Part shown: positions 1 to 5,998 of the stretch, piece by piece
Position numbering within the stretch: the stretch's first letter is position 1
How the letters are laid out: every line of letters starts with the position of its first letter
Assembly: GCA_002325765.1 (NCBI GenBank)
Contig: DCST01000011.1
Coordinates: forward strand, 36,724 to 48,660
Source of the DNA: a bacterium UBA1459
Lineage (GTDB): Bacteria > Pseudomonadota > Alphaproteobacteria > CAJXXZ01 > UBA1459
Reading direction: 5' to 3'
DNA length: 11,937 bases
Program-made: the position numbers and the translations under genes
The notes under the pieces: model-generated
The model's input: the letters and a program-made list of their open reading frames with translations, nothing else
Told to the model about the DNA's origin: nothing
Databases searched by the model: none

Positions 1-358
1 CATATTTATTTACTTTTCGTTTTTTTGTCTTTAATTTTAATGGTTGAGTATCAAAGTTTTTTGACCTAATTGGATTAATAAAAATAATTTCTTTTGGTCG
101 TTTTTGATTGGTATTGATACATTGTCTTTCAATATATTTAATAATAAATAACATACTATCTTCATTTAAAAATAAATTATAAAAATCTAAATATCTTGCT
201 TGCCATATATTCTTAGTAGGTGGCAATTTAATAAAACTATCAAAACCTTCACCAGAAAATATACTTAATTTATGCTCTTTATTTGGTATATTTATTTTAT
301 AATCTTCTATATCTTTTGATGTTTTAATTATGATATTTTGAATACAATATATCAACAT
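1..358 (-). CDS. Unrecognised protein, 3' end cut by window edge
   Basis: An open frame runs from an ATG at 358 to the window edge without a stop (119 codons visible), so the gene is partial at its C-terminus. I do not recognise the family. The visible part has no signal peptide or membrane segment. It begins MLIYCIQNII, has a middle segment with LPPTKNIWQARYLDF around residues 46-60, and becomes strongly basic near residues 105-119 (KLKTKKRKVNKY). It lies 81 bp after rpsE on the same strand, where rpmD, rplO and secY usually sit, but it shows neither the glycine-rich L15 signature nor the SecY membrane segments. No good ribosome binding site precedes the ATG. The real start could differ, but the long open frame in AT-rich sequence and the ordinary amino acid mix support a real gene. 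Confidence 0.6.
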   Translation of the reverse strand, partial: MLIYCIQNIIIKTSKDIEDYKINIPNKEHKLSIFSGEGFDSFIKLPPTKNIWQARYLDFYNLFLNEDSMLFIIKYIERQCINTNQKRPKEIIFINPIRSKNFDTQPLKLKTKKRKVNKY

Positions 359-386
359 TATAGTATCTTACATAATAAATATTATA

Positions 387-415
387 TTTATATTATTATA
401 TATAAATTTATGCAA
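387..415 (-). promoter_or_regulatory. Possible promoter for the left-edge gene
   Basis: On the minus strand TTGCAT (410-415) lies 17 bp before TATAAA (387-392), about 30 bp upstream of the ATG at 358. The 81-bp gap is so AT-rich that several other -10-like hexamers occur in it, so this is only a candidate. No hairpin followed by a T-run is seen after rpsE, so read-through from the ribosomal array is equally possible. Confidence 0.25.
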
Positions 416-439
416 ATAAAATTATAACTAATTTATTTA

Positions 440-952
440 CTATATTTTCTTAAAGAAATATCTTGATCTTATTTCTTTTGCTGTTTTACCTAATCTAGCT
501 GCAATAGATTCAACACTATGCAATTGTTTTAACGCATTAAATGTTGCATAAATTGTATTATGCGGAGAAGATGATCCAATAATTTTACTAACTATATCAC
601 TTATACCTGCAACATGCATAACATCTCTTACTACGCCTCCTGCAATAATACCAGTACCTTGTTTTGCGCTATTTATTTGAACCTTAGTTGCTCCATTTTT
701 AGCAAATGTGTTATGAGGTATTGTTCCATTAATAATAGGTACTTGTATTAAGTTTTTATAAGCATTACGCTCTGCTTTTTTTTGAGCATCTGCAGAATCC
801 TTAGCTTTACCTGCACCAACACCAATTTTACCTTTTTTATCACCAACTACAACTAGAACTCTCATGCTTTTAACTCTACCTCCTGTTGTTGTTTTAGATA
901 CAGAAGCTCTTACAACTGTCTTAACTATAAATTCATTATTTTCATCTCTCAT
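440..952 (-). CDS. rpsE: 30S ribosomal protein S5
   Basis: S5 is a small-subunit protein of the body/head hinge that supports decoding accuracy and helps unwind mRNA at the entry channel. The 170-residue product matches the family from end to end. The N-terminal double-stranded-RNA-binding-like domain (about residues 8-70) contains VVVGDKKGKIGVGAGKA. The C-terminal half contains GTGIIAGGVVRDV and the late segment IGSSSPHNTIYATFNALKQL, as in alphaproteobacterial S5. Its ATG overlaps the rplR stop by 4 bp (ATGA), with GGGAG inside rplR serving as ribosome binding site. It is the last gene of the ribosomal array here. In most bacteria rpmD, rplO and secY would follow, but none is present. Identification is firm. 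Confidence 0.97.
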   Translation of the reverse strand: MRDENNEFIVKTVVRASVSKTTTGGRVKSMRVLVVVGDKKGKIGVGAGKAKDSADAQKKAERNAYKNLIQVPIINGTIPHNTFAKNGATKVQINSAKQGTGIIAGGVVRDVMHVAGISDIVSKIIGSSSPHNTIYATFNALKQLHSVESIAARLGKTAKEIRSRYFFKKI

Positions 953-1281
953 ATTTTAATATTCTCCCTAATACCTTCTGCTACTTTTTCAATTCTACCT
1001 GTATATTGATATTGACCTCTATCAAAAATACACTGAATAATACCTGCATTTTTAGCTCTTTCTCCTAGTAGTTTACCAACAAGATAAGCTCCTTCTTGAT
1101 TATATCCTTTACCTTTAAAATCTGATTCTAAAGAATTAGCATAAGCAACTATCTTTCCATTCATAACGATTGAAGCATAAATATTATTTACTGATCTATA
1201 GACTGTACATCTAGGATAGTTATTAGAATTTTTGCTTTTCATATTGTATCTAATACGATTTAATTTGTCATATTTTCTCAT
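949..1281 (-). CDS. rplR: 50S ribosomal protein L18
   Basis: L18 binds 5S rRNA together with L5 and L25 and docks it into the central protuberance. The 110-residue protein shows the family pattern: a basic N-terminus (residues 1-25), the PRCTVYRSVNNIYASIV strand, and a C-terminal segment with GERAKNAGI and FDRGQYQYTGRIEKVAEGIRE. The usual form of that last segment is [24 protein letters not shown]-like, so the second glycine of FDRGG is replaced by Q. The start ATG overlaps the rplF stop by 4 bp, and a strong GGAGG lies just upstream inside rplF. It sits between rplF and rpsE, the standard spc order. L18 is normally about 115-120 residues, so this one is near full length. Confidence 0.95.
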   Translation of the reverse strand: MRKYDKLNRIRYNMKSKNSNNYPRCTVYRSVNNIYASIVMNGKIVAYANSLESDFKGKGYNQEGAYLVGKLLGERAKNAGIIQCIFDRGQYQYTGRIEKVAEGIRENIKI

Positions 1282-1799
1282 TTCTTTTTACCCTCCTTTC
1301 TTCTCATTAATCCAGCTGCCTCTTTTGCAACATTAATTACACCTGTTCCTTTATAAACATTATATTTTAGTTTTTCAATTTTTGCAACAATATCTCCAAG
1401 TAAAATTGCATCTGGAGAGCTAAGTGTGGCATTAAGTACTCCTTCAAGTTTTATATCTACATTATCAGGTATATTTACTTCTATAACATGACTAAAACCT
1501 AGAGATAATTGTAGTGTTTTACCCTTAAGCATCATTTTATATCCTACGCCTACTACTTTGATTTTTTTTTCATAAAACTGATTTAATCCTCTTATTGCAT
1601 TAAAACAAGTACTTTCTGCTGTACCTAATAAGGCTTTATTTTCTGAAAAAAACTGAATTGAATTGTTGTTAATTTCATATGTAACACCTGTTGGTAAATG
1701 GCAATTTACTGTTTTATTATTTTTTGAAATTGAAATAGTATTGCCGCTACTTGTAATTTTATGATCATTTAATTTAATTTCTTTAAATTTCTTAGACAT
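1278..1799 (-). CDS. rplF: 50S ribosomal protein L6
   Basis: L6 sits near the sarcin-ricin loop and the factor-binding site of the large subunit. The 173-residue product is the usual length and has two related domains. The C-terminal one is clearest, with VVGVGYKMMLKGKTLQLSLGFSH (about residues 82-104) and the terminal signature VYKGTGVINVAKEAAGLMRRKEGKKK. The usual signature is PYKGKGI...E...RRKEGKKK, so the central residues have drifted. The N-terminal domain is more divergent and Lys/Asn-rich, as expected under strong AT bias. The start ATG shares one base with the rpsH stop (TAATG), and GGAGG lies 7 nt upstream. Position between rpsH and rplR is canonical. Confidence 0.96.
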   Translation of the reverse strand: MSKKFKEIKLNDHKITSSGNTISISKNNKTVNCHLPTGVTYEINNNSIQFFSENKALLGTAESTCFNAIRGLNQFYEKKIKVVGVGYKMMLKGKTLQLSLGFSHVIEVNIPDNVDIKLEGVLNATLSSPDAILLGDIVAKIEKLKYNVYKGTGVINVAKEAAGLMRRKEGKKK

Positions 1800-2185
1800 T
1801 AGAAAACCTCCAATAGTAATTCCCCGCCGATACCTTTATGATTAGCATCTGATCCAGACATAATACCTTTACTTGTTGACACAATTGTAATACCATAATT
1901 TCTTTTTGATAGTACTCCTTGTTTACTAATATATTGTCTTAATCCTGGTTTAGATTTCGCAAATATATCATTAATAACAGATTTTTTATTTTCATCATAT
2001 TTTAGATATACTGTTACAAAAAAGTCTGTAGGTACAGATTCATATGAATTAATATATCCTTCTTTCTTAAGTACATCTAGTATACCTAATACAACTTTTG
2101 ATTTAAGTACTTGTATTGATATTTTATTTACTCTAGTGCCATTTTTAATTCTGGCAATTGTATCCCATATTCTACCAGGTTGCAT
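1799..2185 (-). CDS. rpsH: 30S ribosomal protein S8
   Basis: S8 binds helix 21 of 16S rRNA, is a primary assembly protein, and in Escherichia coli represses spc operon translation. At 128 residues it is normal in length. The N-terminus has DTIARIKNGTRVNK (family: D..TRIRNG...) and the C-terminal half has SKPGLRQYISK, GITIVSTSKGIMS and GIGGELLLEVF, which match the 16S-binding signature around STSKGIM. The start ATG lies inside the end of rpsN (14-bp overlap), and AGGAG is 6 nt upstream. I did not test whether an S8-binding, autoregulatory structure exists near rplE as in E. coli; none was obvious by eye. Confidence 0.96.
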   Translation of the reverse strand: MQPGRIWDTIARIKNGTRVNKISIQVLKSKVVLGILDVLKKEGYINSYESVPTDFFVTVYLKYDENKKSVINDIFAKSKPGLRQYISKQGVLSKRNYGITIVSTSKGIMSGSDANHKGIGGELLLEVF

Positions 2186-2477
2186 GATGTACTCCTGGTA
2201 TTTTACCTTGTGATACTAATTCTCTTAATAGCCATCTAGAAATACCAAATGTTCTACTATAAGCCCTTGGATTACCTGAAATTGAGCATCTATTTCTCGA
2301 TCTTACCTTAGATGTATTTTTTGGTAATGCATCTAATTTAAAATGAGCTTGAATTCTCTCATTCATAGATAAACTAATATTATCTCTTATTTTTTTTAGT
2401 TCTTCTCTGAGATTATGATATTTCTCTTGAAGTTTTTTAATATTTTTTTCTCTTTCTATTTTACCTTGTGTTGCCAT
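2172..2477 (-). CDS. rpsN: 30S ribosomal protein S14, zinc-free type
   Basis: S14 is a late-assembling protein of the 30S head. The 101-residue product is the long, zinc-independent proteobacterial type: it has no CXXC pairs. Instead it carries the C-terminal block RNRCSISGNPRAYSRTFGISR (residues about 61-81) and ends GKIPGVHHATW, matching the family end GxxPGxxKASW. The N-terminal half is a basic helix. The gene is 3 bp after rplE, whose last codons contain AGGAG 8 nt before this ATG. It overlaps rpsH by 14 bp. The order rplE-rpsN-rpsH is standard. Confidence 0.97.
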   Translation of the reverse strand: MATQGKIEREKNIKKLQEKYHNLREELKKIRDNISLSMNERIQAHFKLDALPKNTSKVRSRNRCSISGNPRAYSRTFGISRWLLRELVSQGKIPGVHHATW

Positions 2478-2480
2478 ATT

Positions 2481-3032
2481 TTAACTCCTAATTGGTAATT
2501 CCAATGCTTCTAATAAAGCTACAAAATGATCCTTGTTTCTACAAGAACTTACAATAGTTATATTGCATCCTTCTTTTACTAAAGCGTTTTCAGCTTTAAT
2601 ATCATTAAAAAAACTTAAATCTTTAATACCAAATGATATACTATAATGTTTACCAGCAGTATTAATGCTTTTTGCAAATAATCCTGGCCAGCTTCTATCA
2701 TTCAATAAAGCTACTTGTAATTGCCCTAAAAACATATACATTTGATTTTTTCTTAATGTAACCATAGCTCCATTTATCTGACCTTCTCTAAGACCAAATT
2801 GAGCAATTGATTTTTTTGCTTTTGTTGCTACAGCTTTTTGAGAAGCTATTGTTGTCAATTTGTCAATATTGGATTGAGTATCTCTTCTTTTATTTAATCC
2901 AATACTAAGTGAAATCTTAGTAATACTAGGTACCTGTAAATCATTAGTAAATTTAAATTTTTCTTTTAAATCTGGTATAATTTTTATTTTATATAGATCT
3001 TTAAAGTATGTATTATTTATCTTTTCAGTCAT
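2481..3032 (-). CDS. rplE: 50S ribosomal protein L5
   Basis: L5 binds 5S rRNA, forms part of the central protuberance and contacts P-site tRNA. The 183-residue protein has the usual length (about 179). Diagnostic parts are VPSITKISLSIGLN near residues 34-47, the block KKSIAQFGLREGQINGAMVTLRKN in the middle (family: [22 protein letters not shown]), and WPGLFAKSINTAGKHYSISFGIK. The C-terminus ends in ALLEALELPI, near the family's LL...PF. The family glycine-arginine pair at D-FRGL is present here as WPGLF, a mild deviation. The ATG overlaps the end of rplX by 8 bp. Confidence 0.96.
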   Translation of the reverse strand: MTEKINNTYFKDLYKIKIIPDLKEKFKFTNDLQVPSITKISLSIGLNKRRDTQSNIDKLTTIASQKAVATKAKKSIAQFGLREGQINGAMVTLRKNQMYMFLGQLQVALLNDRSWPGLFAKSINTAGKHYSISFGIKDLSFFNDIKAENALVKEGCNITIVSSCRNKDHFVALLEALELPIRS

Positions 3033-3348
3033 TTAATAGTACTCCTTTTATTGCTGTTCTAACATATTTTTTATTTTCATTTAAAACTCTCTTAAGTCTA
3101 GTAACTTGTTGATCGCTGTTAATAATCATAACGTTAGAATGACTAATAAATCCTTCCTTAAAGATAATTTCTTTTTCGGTGGATCCTTCTTTTTTACTTG
3201 GAAAATGAGCTTGCATTCTTACTCCTTCAACTTTAACTAATCCTCTTTTACGATCAAAGTCAATAATTTTAGCAATTGTGCCTTTATCTTTTCCTGTAAT
3301 AACTTTTACTGTGTCTCCTTTTTTAATTAAACATTTTTTATACTTCAT
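3025..3348 (-). CDS. rplX: 50S ribosomal protein L24
   Basis: L24 is one of the two initiators of 50S assembly and lies at the polypeptide exit tunnel. The 107-residue product begins with the KOW motif: IKKGDTVKVITGKDKGTIAKI at about residues 8-28. This is followed by VKVEGVRMQAHFPSKK and a late segment GFISHSNVMII that matches the family's PIHVSNVMI. The start codon follows the rplN stop directly with no spacer, so rplN and rplX are likely translationally coupled. The length is typical (about 104). Confidence 0.96.
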   Translation of the reverse strand: MKYKKCLIKKGDTVKVITGKDKGTIAKIIDFDRKRGLVKVEGVRMQAHFPSKKEGSTEKEIIFKEGFISHSNVMIINSDQQVTRLKRVLNENKKYVRTAIKGVLLND

Positions 3349-3714
3349 TTAAAATACTCCATCTGACATTGATAATATCTTTTGATAGCCACGTTTAACT
3401 AATTGTTCAGATACATTACCATGTACTTTTGTTCCTAAGGGCTCATTTTTATTATTTAATAATACAACTGCATTATATCCAGCTCTACTCCATTTTCCTT
3501 CGCTTTTTGTTGGAGCATTGGTACTTACTATAACAGCTTTATAATGATCTCCTTTTTTAACTTTAGAATTTGGTACTGCTTTTTTAATAGCAACTCTAAC
3601 TATGTCGCCACTATTTGCAGCAGATCTTGGACTTTTTTTATATATATGAAAGATTTTACCTTCTAATCCCCCAGAATTATCAGCAATTATTACTTTTGTT
3701 TCTTTTCTTAGCAT
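3349..3714 (-). CDS. rplN: 50S ribosomal protein L14
   Basis: L14 forms an intersubunit bridge with 16S helix 14 and is the binding site of the silencing factor RsfS. The 121-residue protein carries ADNSGG at residues 11-16 (family ADNSGA), GDIVRVAIKKAVPNSKVKKGD (about 36-56), and NAVVLLNNKNEPLGTKVHG, matching the family's NAAVLI...EPxGTRIFGPV. It ends KILSMSDGVF, close to the normal KIxSLAPEVL. The ATG shares one base with the rpsQ stop (TAATG). In E. coli rplN starts the separate spc operon, but here there is no room for a promoter before it except inside rpsQ, so S10 and spc genes are probably one transcript. Confidence 0.97.
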   Translation of the reverse strand: MLRKETKVIIADNSGGLEGKIFHIYKKSPRSAANSGDIVRVAIKKAVPNSKVKKGDHYKAVIVSTNAPTKSEGKWSRAGYNAVVLLNNKNEPLGTKVHGNVSEQLVKRGYQKILSMSDGVF

Positions 3715-3977
3715 TATTTAACTACTCCTATAAATTCATATCTTTTTGTTTTTGATTTTGGTCTACAAGGAGAAATTTCTACTGGTGTACCAATCGCAAT
3801 TGGTTGTTTTAATGCATAATCAATAGTATATCTTTTAATTGCAACCACTTGTTTTTTCATTTTACCTACTGTTTTTATTCTTGTTACTGTTACTACTAGA
3901 GTGCCTTCATAAGCTCTTATAGAACTTACTACTTTAGCAACAAGAACATGTCTTTTTTTTTCTAATTTATTTGTCAT
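3714..3977 (-). CDS. rpsQ: 30S ribosomal protein S17
   Basis: S17 is a primary 16S rRNA-binding protein with an OB fold. I chose the ATG at 3977 (87 residues) over the in-frame upstream ATG at 3995. The product then begins MTNKLEKKRHVL, and AGAGG lies 6 nt upstream (3984-3988). Family features are GTLVVTVTRIKTVGK, the central YTIDYALKQPIAIGTPVEI, and the closing segment CRPKSKTKRYEFIGVV, which matches ECRPLSKTKxWxLVxVV. The start lies within rpmC (11-bp overlap) and the stop shares a base with rplN. Confidence 0.94.
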   Translation of the reverse strand: MTNKLEKKRHVLVAKVVSSIRAYEGTLVVTVTRIKTVGKMKKQVVAIKRYTIDYALKQPIAIGTPVEISPCRPKSKTKRYEFIGVVK

Positions 3978-4257
3978 CTGAAACCTCTGATTCAATTTTA
4001 CCAGACTCTACATTATTTTCAAATATAGTATCTTTATATTGTATAACTTTTTGATATTCTTTAAGTGATAATGGCATTGCTAATCCTTGACTAACTTGAT
4101 TAATAGCAAACTTAAGCTTTTCTTCATATCTACTATCAATTGACTCACTACCCTTAGATCCTATAGTTCTTGTAAGTTTTACCTTTAATTGCAATTTACG
4201 CAAATAAAATAACTGTTTTTTCTGATCTGATGTCAATATAATCCTTTTTTTATTCAT
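3967..4257 (-). CDS. rpmC: 50S ribosomal protein L29, divergent and long
   Basis: L29 sits at the tunnel exit next to L23 and helps form the docking site for SRP and trigger factor. The assignment rests mainly on position, exactly between rplP and rpsQ, and on the helical pattern in residues 10-60 (LFYLRKLQLKVKL, then a KLKFAINQVSQ helix). The family core is LxxLRxEqFNLRxQ...I..ir..IARikT. At 96 residues it is much longer than the usual 63-70. The added C-terminal part (about residues 62-96) ends in an acidic stretch, VESGKIESEVSDDK, that overlaps the rpsQ start. The ATG overlaps the rplP end by 8 bp and has AGGAG 5 nt upstream. Sequence similarity by eye is weak, so the name is context-supported. 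Confidence 0.8.
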   Translation of the reverse strand: MNKKRIILTSDQKKQLFYLRKLQLKVKLTRTIGSKGSESIDSRYEEKLKFAINQVSQGLAMPLSLKEYQKVIQYKDTIFENNVESGKIESEVSDDK

Positions 4258-4681
4258 AACAACTCCTTTGTATCATTTTTGCTTTCACTGATAATTTATA
4301 TCCAGCTAAGTCAAATGCTTGTTTAGCTTCCTCAAAAGATACTCCAGTTAATTGAAATAGTATTTGTCCAGGACGAACTAAAGCAACCCATACTTCTGGA
4401 GATCCCTTTCCTGATCCCATTCGAGTTTCAGCTGCTTTTTTTGTAAAGTTCTTTTGAGCAAAAACACTAATAAATAATTTACCTTTTTTACCTAAAGATC
4501 TTACTACTACTCGTCTTACACTTTCGATTTGAGATGCTTTGACTCTAGCGGCACTAACTGCCATAAGACCATATTCACCTTTATCAAGTATAGTATCTGA
4601 GTATGAAATTCCGCGTATTTGACCTTGATTTCCCTTCTGTGTTTTTCTGTATTTAACAGATGATGGTGTATTTTTACTCAT
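4250..4681 (-). CDS. rplP: 50S ribosomal protein L16
   Basis: L16 organises the A-site and the tRNA elbow region on the large subunit. The 143-residue protein has the family frame: a basic N-terminus with SSVKYRKTQKGNQ, GEYGLMAVSAARVKASQIESVRR in the middle (family: G.fGLkA...r.ta.QIEAaRr), RMGSGKGSPEVWVALVRPGQILFQLTGV, and EEAKQAFDLAGYKLSVKAK near the end. The usual GKGN is GKGS here. Its ATG is 3 bp after the rpsC stop, one of only two true gaps in the array, and it overlaps rpmC by 8 bp. Confidence 0.96.
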   Translation of the reverse strand: MSKNTPSSVKYRKTQKGNQGQIRGISYSDTILDKGEYGLMAVSAARVKASQIESVRRVVVRSLGKKGKLFISVFAQKNFTKKAAETRMGSGKGSPEVWVALVRPGQILFQLTGVSFEEAKQAFDLAGYKLSVKAKMIQRSCYE

Positions 4682-4684
4682 ATA

Positions 4685-5320
4685 TTAACTCCTTCTCGCT
4701 ACAATAACTTTTACGCCACATGTACCATAACTTGTATGAGCTTGTACAGATGCTTGATCTATATGAGCTCTTAATGTATGCAAAGGCACTGTACCATCTT
4801 TATAGATAATAGATCTTGCAATTGATACTCCACCCAATCTACCTGATAGTTTTATATTAATACCTTCTGCTCCATTTTTCATTGCATTACGAACAGCTCT
4901 TTTTGCTGCTTTTTTAAAATTTTGTCTATTTTCCATTTGAGTAGCAATACTACCTGCAATTAAAGAAGCATCTATATCTGGATTTTGTATTTCAGATACT
5001 TTAACTTCAATATTAAGACTCATATCTTTTTTAATACTTTTGTTTAGTAATATTAAAACTGATTCAGCTCCTTCTTCTTTAACCTTAGTAAAATATGATA
5101 TTTTATTTACTTTCATTTCTACTACAGTCTTATGATTTAATCTCATAATAATAACGGAACTTACTTTTTCATATCCAAACTTTGCAAATATATATCGACG
5201 TATAATTTCATCTTCATATACATATGATGCAAATTCTTTTTTTGTTTTAGCTACCCATATAGATTGCTTCCATCCATTTATAGATGTTCTTAATAGACAT
5301 GCATTCTGTTTATTACCCAT
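4685..5320 (-). CDS. rpsC: 30S ribosomal protein S3, KH loop altered
   Basis: S3 lies at the mRNA entry channel and contributes to ribosomal helicase activity. I chose the ATG at 5320 (211 residues) because the family starts MGQK and this gives MGNKQNACLLR, with GGAGAG just upstream. The earlier in-frame ATG at 5344 would add eight residues. The N-terminal domain shows WVAKTKKEFA and VSSVIIMR. The C-terminal domain is well conserved: NRQNFKKAAKRAVRNAMKNGAEG (131-153), SGRLGG, and DGTVPLHTLRAHID (175-188). The basic helicase patch is kept as KK..K at 136-140. In contrast, the KH-domain GXXG loop (family IGKKGEDV) appears as TKVKEEGAESV at 78-88 with the first glycine missing. The protein also lacks the usual C-terminal extension. 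It overlaps rplV by 8 bp. Confidence 0.95.
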   Translation of the reverse strand: MGNKQNACLLRTSINGWKQSIWVAKTKKEFASYVYEDEIIRRYIFAKFGYEKVSSVIIMRLNHKTVVEMKVNKISYFTKVKEEGAESVLILLNKSIKKDMSLNIEVKVSEIQNPDIDASLIAGSIATQMENRQNFKKAAKRAVRNAMKNGAEGINIKLSGRLGGVSIARSIIYKDGTVPLHTLRAHIDQASVQAHTSYGTCGVKVIVARRS

Positions 5321-5702
5321 TTTGACTCTCCATATCTTCTCCACCTAATAAACTTTTATCTTCTATCATTACTTTTTTACTACCAGATAACCATACAGTA
5401 ACATTACTACTATATTTAGTAATAGTATTTGCTGCACTTTTTGCTCTTGGCATAAATCTTTTCATATAAGTACCTCTACCTACACTTACCTCATTTATAA
5501 ATAATGAATCTACATCATAATTTTCTTGTTTTGCATTTGCTATACAAGATTTTATTAGTTTAGATAATAGTCTACAAGATTTTTTATCCATATGATCTAA
5601 AGCTATACAAACTTTTTGAGCATGTTTACCCTTTGCTAAATTTGCTGCTAATCTCATTTTTAAAGGCGAAATACGAATATTATTTGCTGTTGCTTTTTTC
5701 AT
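5313..5702 (-). CDS. rplV: 50S ribosomal protein L22
   Basis: L22 spans all domains of 23S rRNA, and its beta-hairpin lines the exit tunnel. The 129-residue product has IRISPLKMRLAANLAKGK at about residues 9-26 (family: .RiSP.K.RLVaDlIRGk). Other family segments are KLIKSCIANAKQ, INEVSVGRGTYMKRFMPRAKSAA (about 69-91, the hairpin with the KR..PRA signature), and NVTVWLS. About fifteen extra residues, partly acidic (MIEDKSLLGGEDMESQNG), extend the C-terminus beyond the normal end at the VxVxE strand. The ATG overlaps the rpsS stop by 4 bp. It lies in standard order before rpsC. Confidence 0.96.
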   Translation of the reverse strand: MKKATANNIRISPLKMRLAANLAKGKHAQKVCIALDHMDKKSCRLLSKLIKSCIANAKQENYDVDSLFINEVSVGRGTYMKRFMPRAKSAANTITKYSSNVTVWLSGSKKVMIEDKSLLGGEDMESQNG

Positions 5703-5998
5703 TTTTTCTTTCCTCCATCTTTCTTTTTAGCTCCGCCATGAGATTTAAAGAATCTAGTTGGAACAAAAGATCCTAAAGTAAAACCTACCATATCTTCTTT
5801 GATAAATATTTCTTTATAATCTTTTCCGTTATATACTTGTATTCTCATACCAATCATTTCAGGCATAACACGAGATCTACGATCTCTAGTTTTTATAAAT
5901 TTTAATTTACCTTCTTTCATTTTTTGAACCTTAGTATATATTTCATGACTGATATATATCTTACGATTAACTATCTTACCTTCTTGTACTATCTTCAT
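5699..5998 (-). CDS. rpsS: 30S ribosomal protein S19
   Basis: S19 forms a dimer with S13 in the 30S head near the A-site finger. The 99-residue product has the conserved middle and end: IKTRDRRSRVMPEMIGMRIQVYNGKDY (35-61, family: T.sRrS.I.P.mvG.ti.VhNGk) and EDMVGFTLGSFVPTRFFKSHG (69-89, family: MVGHkLGEFaPTR.f.gH). The N-terminus is unusual: the family's RSLKKGPFVD is replaced by IVNRKIYISHE, so KGPF is absent. It ends with a lysine-rich tail as usual. It overlaps rplB by 4 bp and rplV by 4 bp. Confidence 0.96.
   Translation of the reverse strand: MKIVQEGKIVNRKIYISHEIYTKVQKMKEGKLKFIKTRDRRSRVMPEMIGMRIQVYNGKDYKEIFIKEDMVGFTLGSFVPTRFFKSHGGAKKKDGGKKK

Noticed and set aside
359..439. CRISPR-like or tandem repeat in the gap after rpsE
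   Set aside because: It contains only short TATA/ATAA runs without a fixed unit length. This is simple AT bias.
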